From contig JAQGOL010000002.1 in the NCBI GenBank assembly GCA_028293625.1, positions 62,001 through 126,000 on the forward strand: a stretch of DNA of 64,000 nucleotides. The letters are read 5' to 3'. Below are positions 18,198-26,648 of this stretch, piece after piece (the first letter of the stretch is position 1; each line of letters opens with the position of its first letter). The translations under genes and the position numbers were made by a program. The DNA comes from Chthoniobacteraceae bacterium. Lineage in GTDB: Bacteria; Verrucomicrobiota; Verrucomicrobiia; Chthoniobacterales; Chthoniobacteraceae. Below the pieces are notes generated by a model. The model did not search any database. It was not told the origin of the DNA and saw only the letters and a program-made list of their open reading frames with translations.

Positions 18198-18289
18198 CGT
18201 CTTTTTCTTTGGTTGAAAAATTTGCAGGCGGCGAAAGTGGTCAATCCTCCCGTTGCCAGCGCGATCGTTGCCAGACAGAACGGACCCAT
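18194..18289 (-). CDS. 31-residue single-span membrane peptide, translationally coupled on both sides
   Basis: ATG at 18289 opens a 31-codon frame whose start overlaps the stop of the NTF2-like gene (TGATG) and whose TGA overlaps the start of the DUF899 gene (ATGA). The product has a hydrophobic first part (LATIALATGGLTTFAA) and a strongly basic end (NQRKRR), as expected of a one-helix inner-membrane peptide with the positive end in the cytoplasm. I know of no family. The double overlap argues that it is translated rather than chance, but this is inference. Confidence 0.55.
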   Translation of the reverse strand: MGPFCLATIALATGGLTTFAACKFFNQRKRR

Positions 18290-18762
18290 CAGGCGTCCTT
18301 TTCAAAGCCTTGCTTCAACACGGCGCGTCCCGAGACAGGATCAAACGGCACGGAAACGTGTTCATGGACGACGCGCCACTGGCCTTCCTGCCGTTGATAA
18401 CAGACGGTCGCACGCACCCAGCCGCACGTGGCCGCTTCCCGAGTCTCCGCGTTGACAATCCGGGTAAGGCAATGCGCGAAGGCAAGGTCGCCGCTCACTT
18501 TAATCTTCAGGTCGCGCTGTTCGGTTTCGATCCGCGCCGGGAGATATGGAAAGAAACCGCCGAATTTTTCCCGATACCCTTCCACTCCCGTTGTTTGGAA
18601 CGGTGGCACCACATCGAAGAAAACAATATCGGACGAATAATTCGCGGTAAGCCGCTGAAGGTCCTTATCACAAAGGGCGCTTTGCCACTCTTTGATTAGG
18701 CGGCGGATCTGGTCTTCGCTCGCAATCTCCCGGTCGCCGGTTTCCGTGGTTTCGTTACTCAT
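18289..18762 (-). CDS. NTF2-like / SnoaL-like (DUF4440, SgcJ type) protein
   Basis: This 157-residue protein starts at MSNETTETGD (ATG at 18762, preceded by GAAGG); the longer frame upstream is not family-like. Features: IRRLIKEWQSALCDKDLQRL helix, YSSDIVFFDVVPPF, GVEGYREKFGGFF, LAFAHCLTRI and GQWRVVHEHVSVPFD, the ending typical of the SgcJ/EcaC ketosteroid-isomerase-like group. The fold has a cone-shaped pocket; substrate is unknown. It heads a run with the 31-residue peptide, DUF899 and VOC genes. Confidence 0.88.
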   Translation of the reverse strand: MSNETTETGDREIASEDQIRRLIKEWQSALCDKDLQRLTANYSSDIVFFDVVPPFQTTGVEGYREKFGGFFPYLPARIETEQRDLKIKVSGDLAFAHCLTRIVNAETREAATCGWVRATVCYQRQEGQWRVVHEHVSVPFDPVSGRAVLKQGFEKDA

Positions 18763-18879
18763 GCTTAAACCTTCAACGAACAACCCTGTTGGAAAAGGAC
18801 GCGGTTCGAAATTATCCGCAAATGACGCGCACGGACCCGTGAAAAAACATGGAGGAACCGACAACGCCTATTAATTGTT

Positions 18880-21831
18880 TTACCGGGGCACAAGCCAGGT
18901 GCCGCCCAGGTAATCGTGCGGGCCGCGTTCCAACCGGTGAAGAGACCAAAGTGTTCCGCCCAGCGCGAGCGCCAGCGCCGCAATCGCAATTTCCACGGCG
19001 AGACGAAACGTCTCCCCCTGCAAGGTTGGCGCCATCGCCATTGCCACTCCGGCAATGAAGATGGGACTCCATCCAAGCAATCCTCGAACGAGCACCCGGA
19101 CGCGGGAGGCAGTGCGGCCATTCGCCCCCACAATCGCAAGATCATTGAGGCGCAGCAACGGGGGTGTGCCGGCAATGGCCGCCCAGATCAGGCCAAGGAA
19201 CGCGCCGGCAGCCAGGATCACGGCGCCGATTCCGAGCGGGATAAGGAAAGCGGCGTGTTTCTCGAATTGACGCATTTCCCGCAGCTGGGGTTTAAGGGCG
19301 AGTTCCGCTTGCCTGAGTTCCCCGGGAGTGACCGCCGGGCGCATCCGCACGGCCATGTCGATCAGGTCGCGCATGGCACGGGTGTCGCTTTGCTCGGCAA
19401 TCGGTCCGCTCCAAAACGGGTTGGCGCCTTTCAGGTCGCCGTAGCGTCCGGCCAGGACGGTGTAACAATTGGCGAGGACAGCCAGATCGGAGTTGCTGTC
19501 GTGGATTGCAATAATCTGGCGTGGCGAGACGCGTCCGGGCTGCGCCTGCGTCCATTGCTCTTCAAATCGGCGTGTCTCATGCAAATCGAGTTTTGTCCCG
19601 ATCAGCGCGAGAAACAGAGCGGCCATGATCGGTGCCGCCACGCTGATAAGCCGGGGGCGTAAGGAGATGGCAGCAGGTTTTTCAAGATCGGCCCGGAGAT
19701 TGCCCGCGACCAGCGCCATCGCTTCAAAACGGCTGGCCTCCAGGGTCTCGATAAATTGACGGGCATGGAGTGGTCCGCGGGGGGCGAGGGCCGCGCGGCC
19801 AATCGCGGAAAGAAACTCCTGCGCCTGAATCTGATTTTCGATCGAGGCGCGGGCCATGATCGGAGCGCCGGGAGCGGGAAAATCCAAAAGCACGACACGG
19901 CCATCGCGGGTCATCCACAAAGAATCGAACCCGATTTGGTTGGGCAGAGTGCCGTCATCGAGTCCGGCCCGGAATTCATCCGCGAGGTCAAACAGCCAGG
20001 TGCGGAGTTGCGACCATGGCTGTCCGGCGTCAAAGAGCTCAAGGAGCGGACGGCCTTCAGGCGCCTCGTAGGCGTCCCAATTTCCCTCAACGCCGCGCAT
20101 GCCCGACAACCAGCGGAGCCGCCCAGGCCGGCCAAGATCGCGCCGCGCAACGGCCAGGGGCGGCGTTTCCACCGGCCATTGCCGAATCCAAACGTGCCGG
20201 CGTAATGCTTCATCAAATGCCAGGATGAGCGCGCCGCCAACCTGTGGGCCCGTGATAAAAGGGCCAATTTTCCGGCCATCGGCGGGAACCGGCGGGAAAG
20301 CGGGAACCGGCACAGCGCGCAGGGCCAGGGGGGCCGGAGCGATCACTACCCGTGTCTTGGTCAGCAGATCGTAAACGGTGGCGAACCCGTTGCGACGGCG
20401 CATGGTCACGTAGAGGAGCAGAAGCAGGGGGATCGGCAAAACATCCTCCCAGAAGAACATCGACTGAATCCAGCCTGCGCGATACTCGGCTCCGGTGTGG
20501 TTAAGCAGCACAAAGGCGGCGTGGCAATACGCGGCAAAAGCAATCACACCCCACCGCGCCAATGAACGGCTCATTCCGGGCACATCCCCGTTGAGGCGAA
20601 CCACGCGCAGCCCGCAAAGTGTCTTGCCCAGACCCGCACCCCAGCGGCCTTCGGGCAGGATAACAGCCACGATTTCCCAGAGCCACATTGCCACGAGAAT
20701 GGCGGCGGCCGCGGCATTCCTGTTGATCAGAAAATTGGTTTCGGGATCAAAGCCAATGGCTCCCATCGCCACAATCCAGGGGACCGCGACGACGAGGGCA
20801 TCGATCAGGCCCGCCAGCATTCGCAGGCTGAGCGGCGCCGGTTCCGGCGCCAGGGAGCGGAAAGGAAGGAGGGCCGTTCGCAGGACATTGTAATTGTCAA
20901 AGCGGGCCGCCGCCTGGCGGCTTAAGCAGCGCATGACGATCCGGCAGAGCGCCGCAGGTAGTTCAGGGCGGAGCTTTTGCGGATCAACGGGATCGCGTTC
21001 CAGCACGGCGGCAATGAGCGCGACCAAAGTGGGCGCGTCGTGGGCCGGCTCTCCCGTGAGCAGGAAATAGAGGGTGGCGCCAACCGAATAAATGTCGGAG
21101 CGCACATCAATCTCCCGGGCCCTCAGTTGTTCCGGCGACGCGAATGCGGGCGTGCCGAGAACCGTGCCGGAATGGGTGAGTTGCCGCTCGGCTTTGACCA
21201 GGGTGGAAATGGAAAGCCCGAAGTCGCCAATCTTCACCGTGCCACCGGCGCCGGCAAAACAGTTGGCTGGTTTGATGTCCCGATGCAACACCCCGCCGGC
21301 ATGGGCAGCCTCCAGGCCGTCGATGATTTGCAAAACCGCGTCGACCGCTTCCGCCATCGGCATTGGCCCGGATTCCCTGACTCGATCCTTGAGCGTGCCA
21401 CCGGGCACAAGTTCCATGGCGATCACGGGAACGCCCTCGATCTCTTCAGTGGAAAAAACCGTGACTGAATTGGGATGCCGAATGGCGGCCGCAAGCTGGC
21501 CTTCGCGCAGGAAACGCTGGCGCATCTCCGGATTATCCAGGGTGTGTCCAAGCACTTTAAGCGCGACGCGCCGTCCGGTTGAACGTTGTTCGGCTTCATA
21601 CACGGCGCCCATTCCGCCTTTGCCCAAAAGACGCACGATTTGATAACCGCCGAATTCAAACGGTTCGAGAATGCTACCGTCGGGAGTCAATCCGATGGCC
21701 GTGGCGGGCAGGGTGCCGCTGGCGAGCTGGCTGGCCAGGCCGAGGCGAAGAAGACAGCGCGGGCAAAGGCCGCCGGCGTCGGCGGCGGTGAGGGCGGTGC
21801 CACATTCCAGACAGGAGGAGAGAGGATTCAT
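18880..21831 (-). CDS. Membrane Ser/Thr protein kinase with zinc ribbon, RDD domain and a degenerate second kinase-like domain
   Basis: This 983-residue protein starts at MNPLSSCLECG. A zinc ribbon (CLEC ... CPRC) is followed by a complete Hanks kinase: glycine loop LGKGGMGAVYEA (~70), Lys in VALKVLG (~92), HRDIKPAN (~183), DFGLSI (~203) and SPEQL. An RDD membrane domain (~340-500) begins LRMLAGLIDALVVAVPW. Residues ~515-655 look like a worn second kinase fold: GPFITGPQVGGAL, then LRRHVWIRQW, then DGRVVLLDFPAPG in place of a DFG loop, without an HRD. A final hydrophobic region with several helices follows. The sigma-factor gene 50 bases upstream is the usual genomic partner in Planctomycetes and Verrucomicrobia. 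Confidence 0.92.
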   Translation of the reverse strand: MNPLSSCLECGTALTAADAGGLCPRCLLRLGLASQLASGTLPATAIGLTPDGSILEPFEFGGYQIVRLLGKGGMGAVYEAEQRSTGRRVALKVLGHTLDNPEMRQRFLREGQLAAAIRHPNSVTVFSTEEIEGVPVIAMELVPGGTLKDRVRESGPMPMAEAVDAVLQIIDGLEAAHAGGVLHRDIKPANCFAGAGGTVKIGDFGLSISTLVKAERQLTHSGTVLGTPAFASPEQLRAREIDVRSDIYSVGATLYFLLTGEPAHDAPTLVALIAAVLERDPVDPQKLRPELPAALCRIVMRCLSRQAAARFDNYNVLRTALLPFRSLAPEPAPLSLRMLAGLIDALVVAVPWIVAMGAIGFDPETNFLINRNAAAAAILVAMWLWEIVAVILPEGRWGAGLGKTLCGLRVVRLNGDVPGMSRSLARWGVIAFAAYCHAAFVLLNHTGAEYRAGWIQSMFFWEDVLPIPLLLLLYVTMRRRNGFATVYDLLTKTRVVIAPAPLALRAVPVPAFPPVPADGRKIGPFITGPQVGGALILAFDEALRRHVWIRQWPVETPPLAVARRDLGRPGRLRWLSGMRGVEGNWDAYEAPEGRPLLELFDAGQPWSQLRTWLFDLADEFRAGLDDGTLPNQIGFDSLWMTRDGRVVLLDFPAPGAPIMARASIENQIQAQEFLSAIGRAALAPRGPLHARQFIETLEASRFEAMALVAGNLRADLEKPAAISLRPRLISVAAPIMAALFLALIGTKLDLHETRRFEEQWTQAQPGRVSPRQIIAIHDSNSDLAVLANCYTVLAGRYGDLKGANPFWSGPIAEQSDTRAMRDLIDMAVRMRPAVTPGELRQAELALKPQLREMRQFEKHAAFLIPLGIGAVILAAGAFLGLIWAAIAGTPPLLRLNDLAIVGANGRTASRVRVLVRGLLGWSPIFIAGVAMAMAPTLQGETFRLAVEIAIAALALALGGTLWSLHRLERGPHDYLGGTWLVPR

Positions 21832-21881
21832 AGGTTCACTCCTGCAAAAGGAAAATGGCATGAATGGTTACCGAAAAAGTT

Positions 21882-22613
21882 TTACGAACCGAGCGCGTCC
21901 AAAAGGTGGCGCAATTCGGCATCCACTTCGGCGGCGGTGGTCACGGTCTCGGCGATCTGCGCGCGCAACGCGATCCCGTAACGTTGGCGAAGCCGGTGGA
22001 CCGCAATCTTGATGGCGCCTTCATTCATTCCCAGCGTGACGCCGAGCTCCGCATACGGCCGCGCCTCTTCAGGCGCGGCCAGCAGAGGTCGTAAAGCTTC
22101 GAAAAGTGCGCCTTTTCCAAGTGCGTTATACTCGGCGCGGAGACGGGCCAGCGCCTGCTCAATGACCGCCAGCGCCCAGCGCCGATCAAAGAGCCGATCG
22201 GGGGAAAGCTCATCGAGCGGTTCCAGCGCGTAACGTTGCTCGGCTGTGCAGCTCTCAAGCGAAACCGGGCAATGTCCGCCGCCGCGCTTTTGGGCGTGGG
22301 CGCGGTCGCGTTCATCCGCCAAAAAGTGCTTGAGAGAAGCGAGCAGGAAAGTGCGAAATCGGCCTTTTTCGCGATCCACCGAGCCAAGAACCTGTTTGCC
22401 GAGCAGATGAACAAAAAATCCCTGCGTCGCATCTTCGGCGTCGTGCGGAGTGAGTCCGTAACGCCTGACAAACGCATAAAGCGGAAACCAATAAGCACGG
22501 CATAATATGGCAAGAGCCGCTGCCGCGTCGGGGCTGTCGGTGGTGGCGGTAAGAATAACACTCCAGCGTGTCGCCGAAAAGTGCCTGACATCAAAAGCGT
22601 CCGGCGCGCTCAC
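21882..22613 (-). CDS. ECF-type sigma factor paired with the Ser/Thr kinase
   Basis: The 243-residue protein opens with FSATRWSVILTATTDSPDAA and continues LCRAYWFPLYAFVRRYGL, AEDATQGFFVHLL and KGRFRTFLLASLKHFLADE, the signature of the planctomycete/verrucomicrobial sigma-70-like group that sits beside Ser/Thr kinase genes. Region 4 is weaker but visible: YAELGVTLGMNEGAIKIAVHRLRQRYG. It is transcribed ahead of the kinase with a 50-base gap, so the two are probably one unit. The kinase may phosphorylate or otherwise control this factor; this is known for related pairs only in outline. Confidence 0.92.
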   Translation of the reverse strand: MSAPDAFDVRHFSATRWSVILTATTDSPDAAAALAILCRAYWFPLYAFVRRYGLTPHDAEDATQGFFVHLLGKQVLGSVDREKGRFRTFLLASLKHFLADERDRAHAQKRGGGHCPVSLESCTAEQRYALEPLDELSPDRLFDRRWALAVIEQALARLRAEYNALGKGALFEALRPLLAAPEEARPYAELGVTLGMNEGAIKIAVHRLRQRYGIALRAQIAETVTTAAEVDAELRHLLDALGS

Positions 22614-23138
22614 CGGAGCCTCCCATAAAAATCACCCGGCATCCTCACGGGAAATTGAACCCGCCGGGAATCGTGCGCCCGGCATATCACGATTCGATTC
22701 AGAAGGCAGGCATGTGGCGTGCAGCGGTTCATGCTGAGCAGGTGTCGCATGAATTCCCCTGCAAGATCCACCTGCAAAGCATCCATATTCGCTCCGAAGG
22801 ACTGCCGGAAAATCAACCAGAGCTATCAGAGCCCTTGAATCGGCCGCATGTTCTTTCCACCCGCAGGGGGCGCCTGGAAATTAGCCGATGGCGCCAGCCA
22901 CCGGAACGCAAACAATGGCAATCGGCCCCGGATGGGGCGGATTCCGTTCGGGAAATTCCGGTGGCTGACGCCACCGGCTGATTTCCGATCGGCCCTCCGG
23001 GCCGTGCAAGAGACATACGGGGGTAAGGACGACAAAAACAATGGACGGCGTTTTTTTGTATTTGTACCAACCACGGGCTGGCCGATAAGCGCAAAAGCGG
23101 AGGGCGGTTCGTCCTGAGGTTTCAACACCCAATTATTT
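22614..23138. other. Intergenic region with a long inverted repeat
   Basis: This gap of 525 bases lies between the divergent sigma-factor and DoxX genes. Apparent ORFs on both strands mirror each other across an inverted repeat and are not genes. The stretch after the repeat (23000-23138) holds an A/T-rich tract with seven T's and should contain the DoxX promoter. Confidence 0.5.
22876..22986. repeat. Long imperfect inverted repeat (31-base arms)
   Basis: Arms at 22876-22906 and 22956-22986 match as reverse complements at 28 of 31 positions by eye; each contains the core CAGCCACCGGAA / TTCCGGTGGCTG. A second hairpin, GCCCC-ggat-GGGGC, sits in the 49-base centre, and the right arm itself holds GGTGGC-tgac-GCCACC-like symmetry. 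The whole could fold as a cruciform with a four-way shape. It resembles large REP-type or non-autonomous elements; no transposase is nearby. Confidence 0.7.
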
Positions 23139-23612
23139 ATGTTAAAAGCGCTATTCAAAACCCCCGATGACGTTGTTCCGCTCATTTTGCGCGTCCTGTT
23201 GGGGGCTGTGTTTTTTCCGCATGGCGCCCAGAAGGTGCTTGGATGGTTTGGCGGCCACGGCTTTAGCGCCACGATGGCTGCGTTCACCGGGCAAATGCAT
23301 ATTCCCGCCCTGTTTGCTTTTCTGGCAATTGCCGCGGAGTTCGCGGGTTCGCTTGCATTGATCACCGGCTTTTTTACCCGGGTCGCCGCGTTTGGGATTG
23401 CCGCGGTGATGGCGGTTGCCATGACGATTCATTGGCGCAATGGCTTCTTTATGAACTGGTCGGGAACTCAAGCGGGCGAAGGTTTTGAGTATCACCTAAT
23501 GGCCGCCGGCATCGCTCTGGTGCTTATCATTCGCGGAGGCGGCAAGTGGTCGCTTGATGCCGCGATTGAAAAGAAGTTTGCGGCATCTGATTCAAGCGCG
23601 GTGCCGGTCTAA
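23139..23612 (+). CDS. DoxX family membrane protein
   Basis: This 157-residue protein has four predicted membrane helices and the usual DoxX wording: LILRVLLGAVFFPHGAQKVLGWFGG near the start (split by the first helix), IPALFAFLAIAAEFAGSLAL, LITGFFTRVAAFGIAAVM, HWRNGFFMNW and YHLMAAGIALVLIIRGGG. The family is linked to respiratory or redox-stress functions in the inner membrane; the exact role is unknown. A VOC-family gene follows 74 bases downstream. Confidence 0.92.
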   Translation: MLKALFKTPDDVVPLILRVLLGAVFFPHGAQKVLGWFGGHGFSATMAAFTGQMHIPALFAFLAIAAEFAGSLALITGFFTRVAAFGIAAVMAVAMTIHWRNGFFMNWSGTQAGEGFEYHLMAAGIALVLIIRGGGKWSLDAAIEKKFAASDSSAVPV

Positions 23613-23686
23613 CGGTTCGCGGCATACTGCACGATCGTCAAAAAACCTGGTTGCAGCGGTCGGCCGCGATCCCTGTAAGCTTAAGA

Positions 23687-24181
23687 ATGCCATCAACACA
23701 ACCCATACATCCCGGAGTCCGGATCGGTCATGTGCATCTTAAAGTAGCTGATCTGGAACGCGCGCTGGCATTTTACTGCGGCGTGCTTGGCTTTGAGTTA
23801 ATGCAGCGGTACGGTCGATCGGCCGCGTTCATCTCCGCGGGCGGTTATCATCATCACATCGGGCTTAACACCTGGGAAAGTCTCGGTGGCTCGCCTCCGC
23901 CGCGCGGCAGCACCGGGCTCTTTCATCTGGCGATCGTTTACCCGACTCGCGCCGCGCTGGCTGATGCACTGCTTCGGCTGGGACGGGCCGGCATTTCACT
24001 CGATGGTGCATCGGACCACGGAGTCAGTGAAGCGCTTTACCTGCGCGATCCCGACGACAACGGGGTAGAGCTTTACTGGGATCGCCCGGTCGAAGAATGG
24101 CCGCGGAGCACCGATGGCACACTGGAAATGGGGACCTCGCGGCTCGATCTTGACCGTTTACTTGCCGAAGCGGAATCCTGA
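23687..24181 (+). CDS. VOC-family dioxygenase-like protein (catechol-2,3-dioxygenase CatE-like)
   Basis: The 164-residue product from the ATG at 23687 has the metal-binding pattern of extradiol dioxygenases: His in IGHVHLKVADL, His in GLFHLAIVYP and Glu in DNGVELYWDRP. Other family motifs are LAFYCGVLGFEL and YHHHIGLNTWES. An in-frame TTG at 23651 adds residues with no likeness. It carries one full VOC domain plus tail, shorter than two-domain CatE, so it may be a relative without ring-cleaving activity. It probably shares a transcript with doxX. Confidence 0.88.
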   Translation: MPSTQPIHPGVRIGHVHLKVADLERALAFYCGVLGFELMQRYGRSAAFISAGGYHHHIGLNTWESLGGSPPPRGSTGLFHLAIVYPTRAALADALLRLGRAGISLDGASDHGVSEALYLRDPDDNGVELYWDRPVEEWPRSTDGTLEMGTSRLDLDRLLAEAES

Positions 24182-24328
24182 GCCAGCTCGCGTCAGGGCT
24201 TCGCTTTTGACAGAATAGCAAGGAGCACCTTTAGGAAGAGTAAACTTCATCGTGTCGTGCCAGGCGATGCCTGGGCTGTTGTAAGCAAGGCAACACGAAG
24301 AAACAGAATTTTTAAGCACAACGGCAGT

Positions 24329-24736
24329 TTAGTTGTGCTGCGTGGGAATCGAGAGGGTTGCTGCGACGGCCTGATTTATTAGCGGGTTGGAAGCGTCGTG
24401 GGGATGCGCGGCTCGATACACGCGTGCCATCTCAATGGCTTCTGCCGCCCACGCGGCTTCGCGCTGCTCTCGGGATACGCCGTGATAAGCCGGACCCAGT
24501 CCGATAAGATCGCCGTCAAGATAGTTCTCAAGAATGTTCACCGCCCGGTCGTGCTCGCCCGTGCGCAGGAGTTTTAAAAGCAGAGTGGATCGGGTTGAGG
24601 CGGAGGCAGTAAATGTAAGCGGCATGCGTTGCAGGAGCTCGTCTATTGGGCGCTGCTGCCAACATTGAAAACCGACACCCGCGCCGAAGGCGGCAGCTAT
24701 GGCCGTGAAACCAGTAATCACTGAAATAAGCTTCAT
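24329..24736 (-). CDS. Hypothetical protein with N-terminal membrane anchor
   Basis: The 135-residue protein starts with a membrane helix or signal anchor (MKLISVITGFTAIAAAFGAG). The rest is helical and soluble: STLLLKLLRTGEHDRAVNIL followed by ENYLDGDLIGLG and a final helix with AIEMARVYRAAHP. The region around RTGEHDRAVNILENYL looks like a single TPR-like hairpin. I do not recognise a family. It stands alone on the minus strand, 37 bases downstream of the HAD gene's... opposite neighbour end, so it could be transcribed after that HAD gene's upstream partner only weakly; function unknown. Confidence 0.6.
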   Translation of the reverse strand: MKLISVITGFTAIAAAFGAGVGFQCWQQRPIDELLQRMPLTFTASASTRSTLLLKLLRTGEHDRAVNILENYLDGDLIGLGPAYHGVSREQREAAWAAEAIEMARVYRAAHPHDASNPLINQAVAATLSIPTQHN

Positions 24737-24773
24737 GGCTTTTAAATGTGATTATTTAACGGTTTTTTACTTG

Positions 24774-25589
24774 TCACGCTGGAAAAGGTTGTGGGCTTAG
24801 TGCCAGGTCGACCGCTCTGGCAAATGCCGTCTCGGGCGGGCCGATCGGGGAGATCAATCGCGCAGCTTTTCTGGCACTTTCCCGGCCATGATCCATGGCA
24901 ACCGAGAGACCGGCCCAGCCGAGCAGTTCGACGTCATTGTTGCCGTCGCCGAAAGCGAGCGCATTGATTGAGGCGAGTCCCAAATGCTTCGCGAGGCCTT
25001 TCGCCCCATGCGCCTTATTTCCAGCAGGCGCGAGAAACTCCAGGAGATGCGCATTGGTTGGGACGACATATAGCCGGCCGGCGAACTGGTTGCGAAGCTT
25101 CGGCGCGAGCCTGCTGATTAGCACGGGATCCTCCGCCCAGATGATTTTTTGAAAACCATCGGCGGGGAGGCTCTCCATGGCCACGCGCTTAGGAGTCCAG
25201 CCAGCTTCCCTCGCATATAAATCGGTCCACGAGGAATCACGTTCGATATAGGCGCCGTCGCGATGGTAGGCAATCAGGCTCATTCCAAGCGCACGGCCTT
25301 GCTCGCAGACTTCCCTGACCAGCGCCGCGGGCATGGTTGTTTCCAGCAGGATCTGGCCGGTTTTGGCGTGGCTGATCACCGCGCCATTTGAAGAGAGCAC
25401 CCATTCCTGGAGCCCGATCTGGTCGAAAGAGACGATGTTCTGGTAGTGGCGCCCCGAGGCGACGGCAACCTGCACGCCGGCTTCACGCAGCCGCTCCAAA
25501 GCGGCAAGGTTGGCGGCGCTGATTTTCTTGTCCGGCCCCAGGAGGGTGTCGTCGAGGTCGACGAAAGCAATTTGGTAACTGTTTTTCAT
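24774..25589 (-). CDS. HAD-superfamily hydrolase, Cof/YidA type (class IIB sugar-phosphatase-like)
   Basis: The 271-residue product from the ATG at 25589 carries all HAD motifs: I as FVDLDDTLLG, II as VASGRHYQ, III with the Lys of NKAHGAKGLAKHLGL, and IV as ALAFGDGNNDVELLGWAG. The C2-type cap lies between motifs II and III, as in Cof-type phosphatases that act on sugar phosphates, FMN or PLP. The open frame runs further upstream to 25877, but that part overlaps the divergent LysR gene and is not coding. The small anchored protein gene follows 37 bases downstream. Confidence 0.92.
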   Translation of the reverse strand: MKNSYQIAFVDLDDTLLGPDKKISAANLAALERLREAGVQVAVASGRHYQNIVSFDQIGLQEWVLSSNGAVISHAKTGQILLETTMPAALVREVCEQGRALGMSLIAYHRDGAYIERDSSWTDLYAREAGWTPKRVAMESLPADGFQKIIWAEDPVLISRLAPKLRNQFAGRLYVVPTNAHLLEFLAPAGNKAHGAKGLAKHLGLASINALAFGDGNNDVELLGWAGLSVAMDHGRESARKAARLISPIGPPETAFARAVDLALSPQPFPA

Positions 25590-25641
25590 AAGATTATTTG
25601 CCGCAAAGGATGGCGCCAAATGACGGCCCTCTCGCTGCTTC

Positions 25642-25680
25642 ATTGGAGAAGCGTCGTGGAAAATCGCGAATTCCTCCAAT
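25642..25680. promoter_or_regulatory. Inverted repeat in the LysR/HAD divergent promoter region
   Basis: ATTGGAG and CTCCAAT lie 25 bases apart in the 124-base gap, ending 33 bases before the LysR start. LysR regulators often bind spaced dyads in such gaps. The site is a weak candidate for autoregulation, and chance cannot be excluded. Confidence 0.3.
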
Positions 25681-25713
25681 CGCATCATTTCATGACGGTG
25701 ATAACCTCTGGCT

Positions 25714-26583
25714 ATGGAAATGCGCGAAGTCCGCTCCTTTGTCACCCTCGCCAGCCAACTCCATTTTGGCCGCGCCGCCAGTTTGCTCAATCTCAGCCAG
25801 CCCGCTCTGACCAAACAAATCGCGCGACTTGAAGAGGCGGTCGGCGGCGCTCTGTTCACGCGTGGACGCCATGGCACGCAGCTGACTTCCCTTGGACAAC
25901 AATTTCTGCGCGGTTCGCGTTCCCTGCTCCGGGATTTCGATGAGCTGCTCGATCAGGCCCAGCGGGCCGCCCGCGGGGAGACCGGCCGTCTGCGCATCGG
26001 GTTCGGATTTCACACTTTTGAGTTGGTGCCGCGGATTATCGTCCGTCTGCGAAAGAGTATTCCTTCCATTGAGATCAGTCTTCGCGACATGTCCACCGCG
26101 GAGCAGGTCGAAGCGTTGCGCGCGGAAAAACTTGACCTCGGTTTTGTGCGGCTTCCGGTGCCCTCGGAGTTTGAAACCCGCCCCGCCATCGAGGATCGAG
26201 TGATGCTGGTTTCAAGCACTTTGGCGAAGCTCCCCGTGGAGCTCACGCTGGCTGACTGCCGGGACAGGCCGTTTGTCTTAATCTCGCAGGATCGCGCGCC
26301 GACTTTTCACCGGCACGTTCTCACGCTCTTTTCCAAACACGGCTTTCATCCTCACGTGGTGCAGGAAGTGCCCGAAGTCACCACCGCATTGGCTCTGGTG
26401 AGGGCGGGTCTTGGATTAACCATGATTCCGCAGTCCTTTGGCACATCGCGATTCGCCGGAGTGCGCTTTCACCTTCTCAAAGACCGTGAGGCGCGCTGGA
26501 GGGTCGGCGCGGCCTGGCGCAAAGGAGATGACAATCCGCTGATCGAGCGATTTCTCACCCTGCTTAACCCTGAAGTGAAATAG
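25714..26583 (+). CDS. LysR-family transcriptional regulator
   Basis: The 289-residue protein has the standard N-terminal winged HTH: MEMREVRSFVTLASQLHFGR, AASLLNLSQPALTKQIARLE and EAVGGALFTR. The effector domain follows, with LRIGFGFHTFELVPRII, a receptor half with PSIEISLRDMSTAEQVEAL, and LTMIPQ near the end. It is divergent from the HAD hydrolase and convergent with the aminotransferase; by the usual LysR logic it may control the HAD gene. The effector is unknown. Confidence 0.93.
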   Translation: MEMREVRSFVTLASQLHFGRAASLLNLSQPALTKQIARLEEAVGGALFTRGRHGTQLTSLGQQFLRGSRSLLRDFDELLDQAQRAARGETGRLRIGFGFHTFELVPRIIVRLRKSIPSIEISLRDMSTAEQVEALRAEKLDLGFVRLPVPSEFETRPAIEDRVMLVSSTLAKLPVELTLADCRDRPFVLISQDRAPTFHRHVLTLFSKHGFHPHVVQEVPEVTTALALVRAGLGLTMIPQSFGTSRFAGVRFHLLKDREARWRVGAAWRKGDDNPLIERFLTLLNPEVK

Positions 26584-26584
26584 T

Positions 26585-26644
26585 GGGAAGTTCGTCCATT
26601 TGCGCCCGTTAAGTCGGAGGGATACTCTGGCTTGAGAACTTCCC
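26585..26644. terminator. Inverted repeat between convergent LysR and aminotransferase genes
   Basis: GGGAAGTTC just after the LysR stop pairs with GAACTTCCC just before the aminotransferase stop (9-bp perfect stem, 42-base loop). Its place in a 65-base convergent gap suits a two-way terminator, though the loop is long and no T-run is seen. Confidence 0.45.
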
Positions 26645-26648
26645 AACC

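Noticed and set aside
22813-23132. Small overlapping frames on both strands in the sigma/DoxX gap
   Set aside because: Their protein texts mirror each other across the inverted repeat, which shows they come from the repeat and not from coding pressure.
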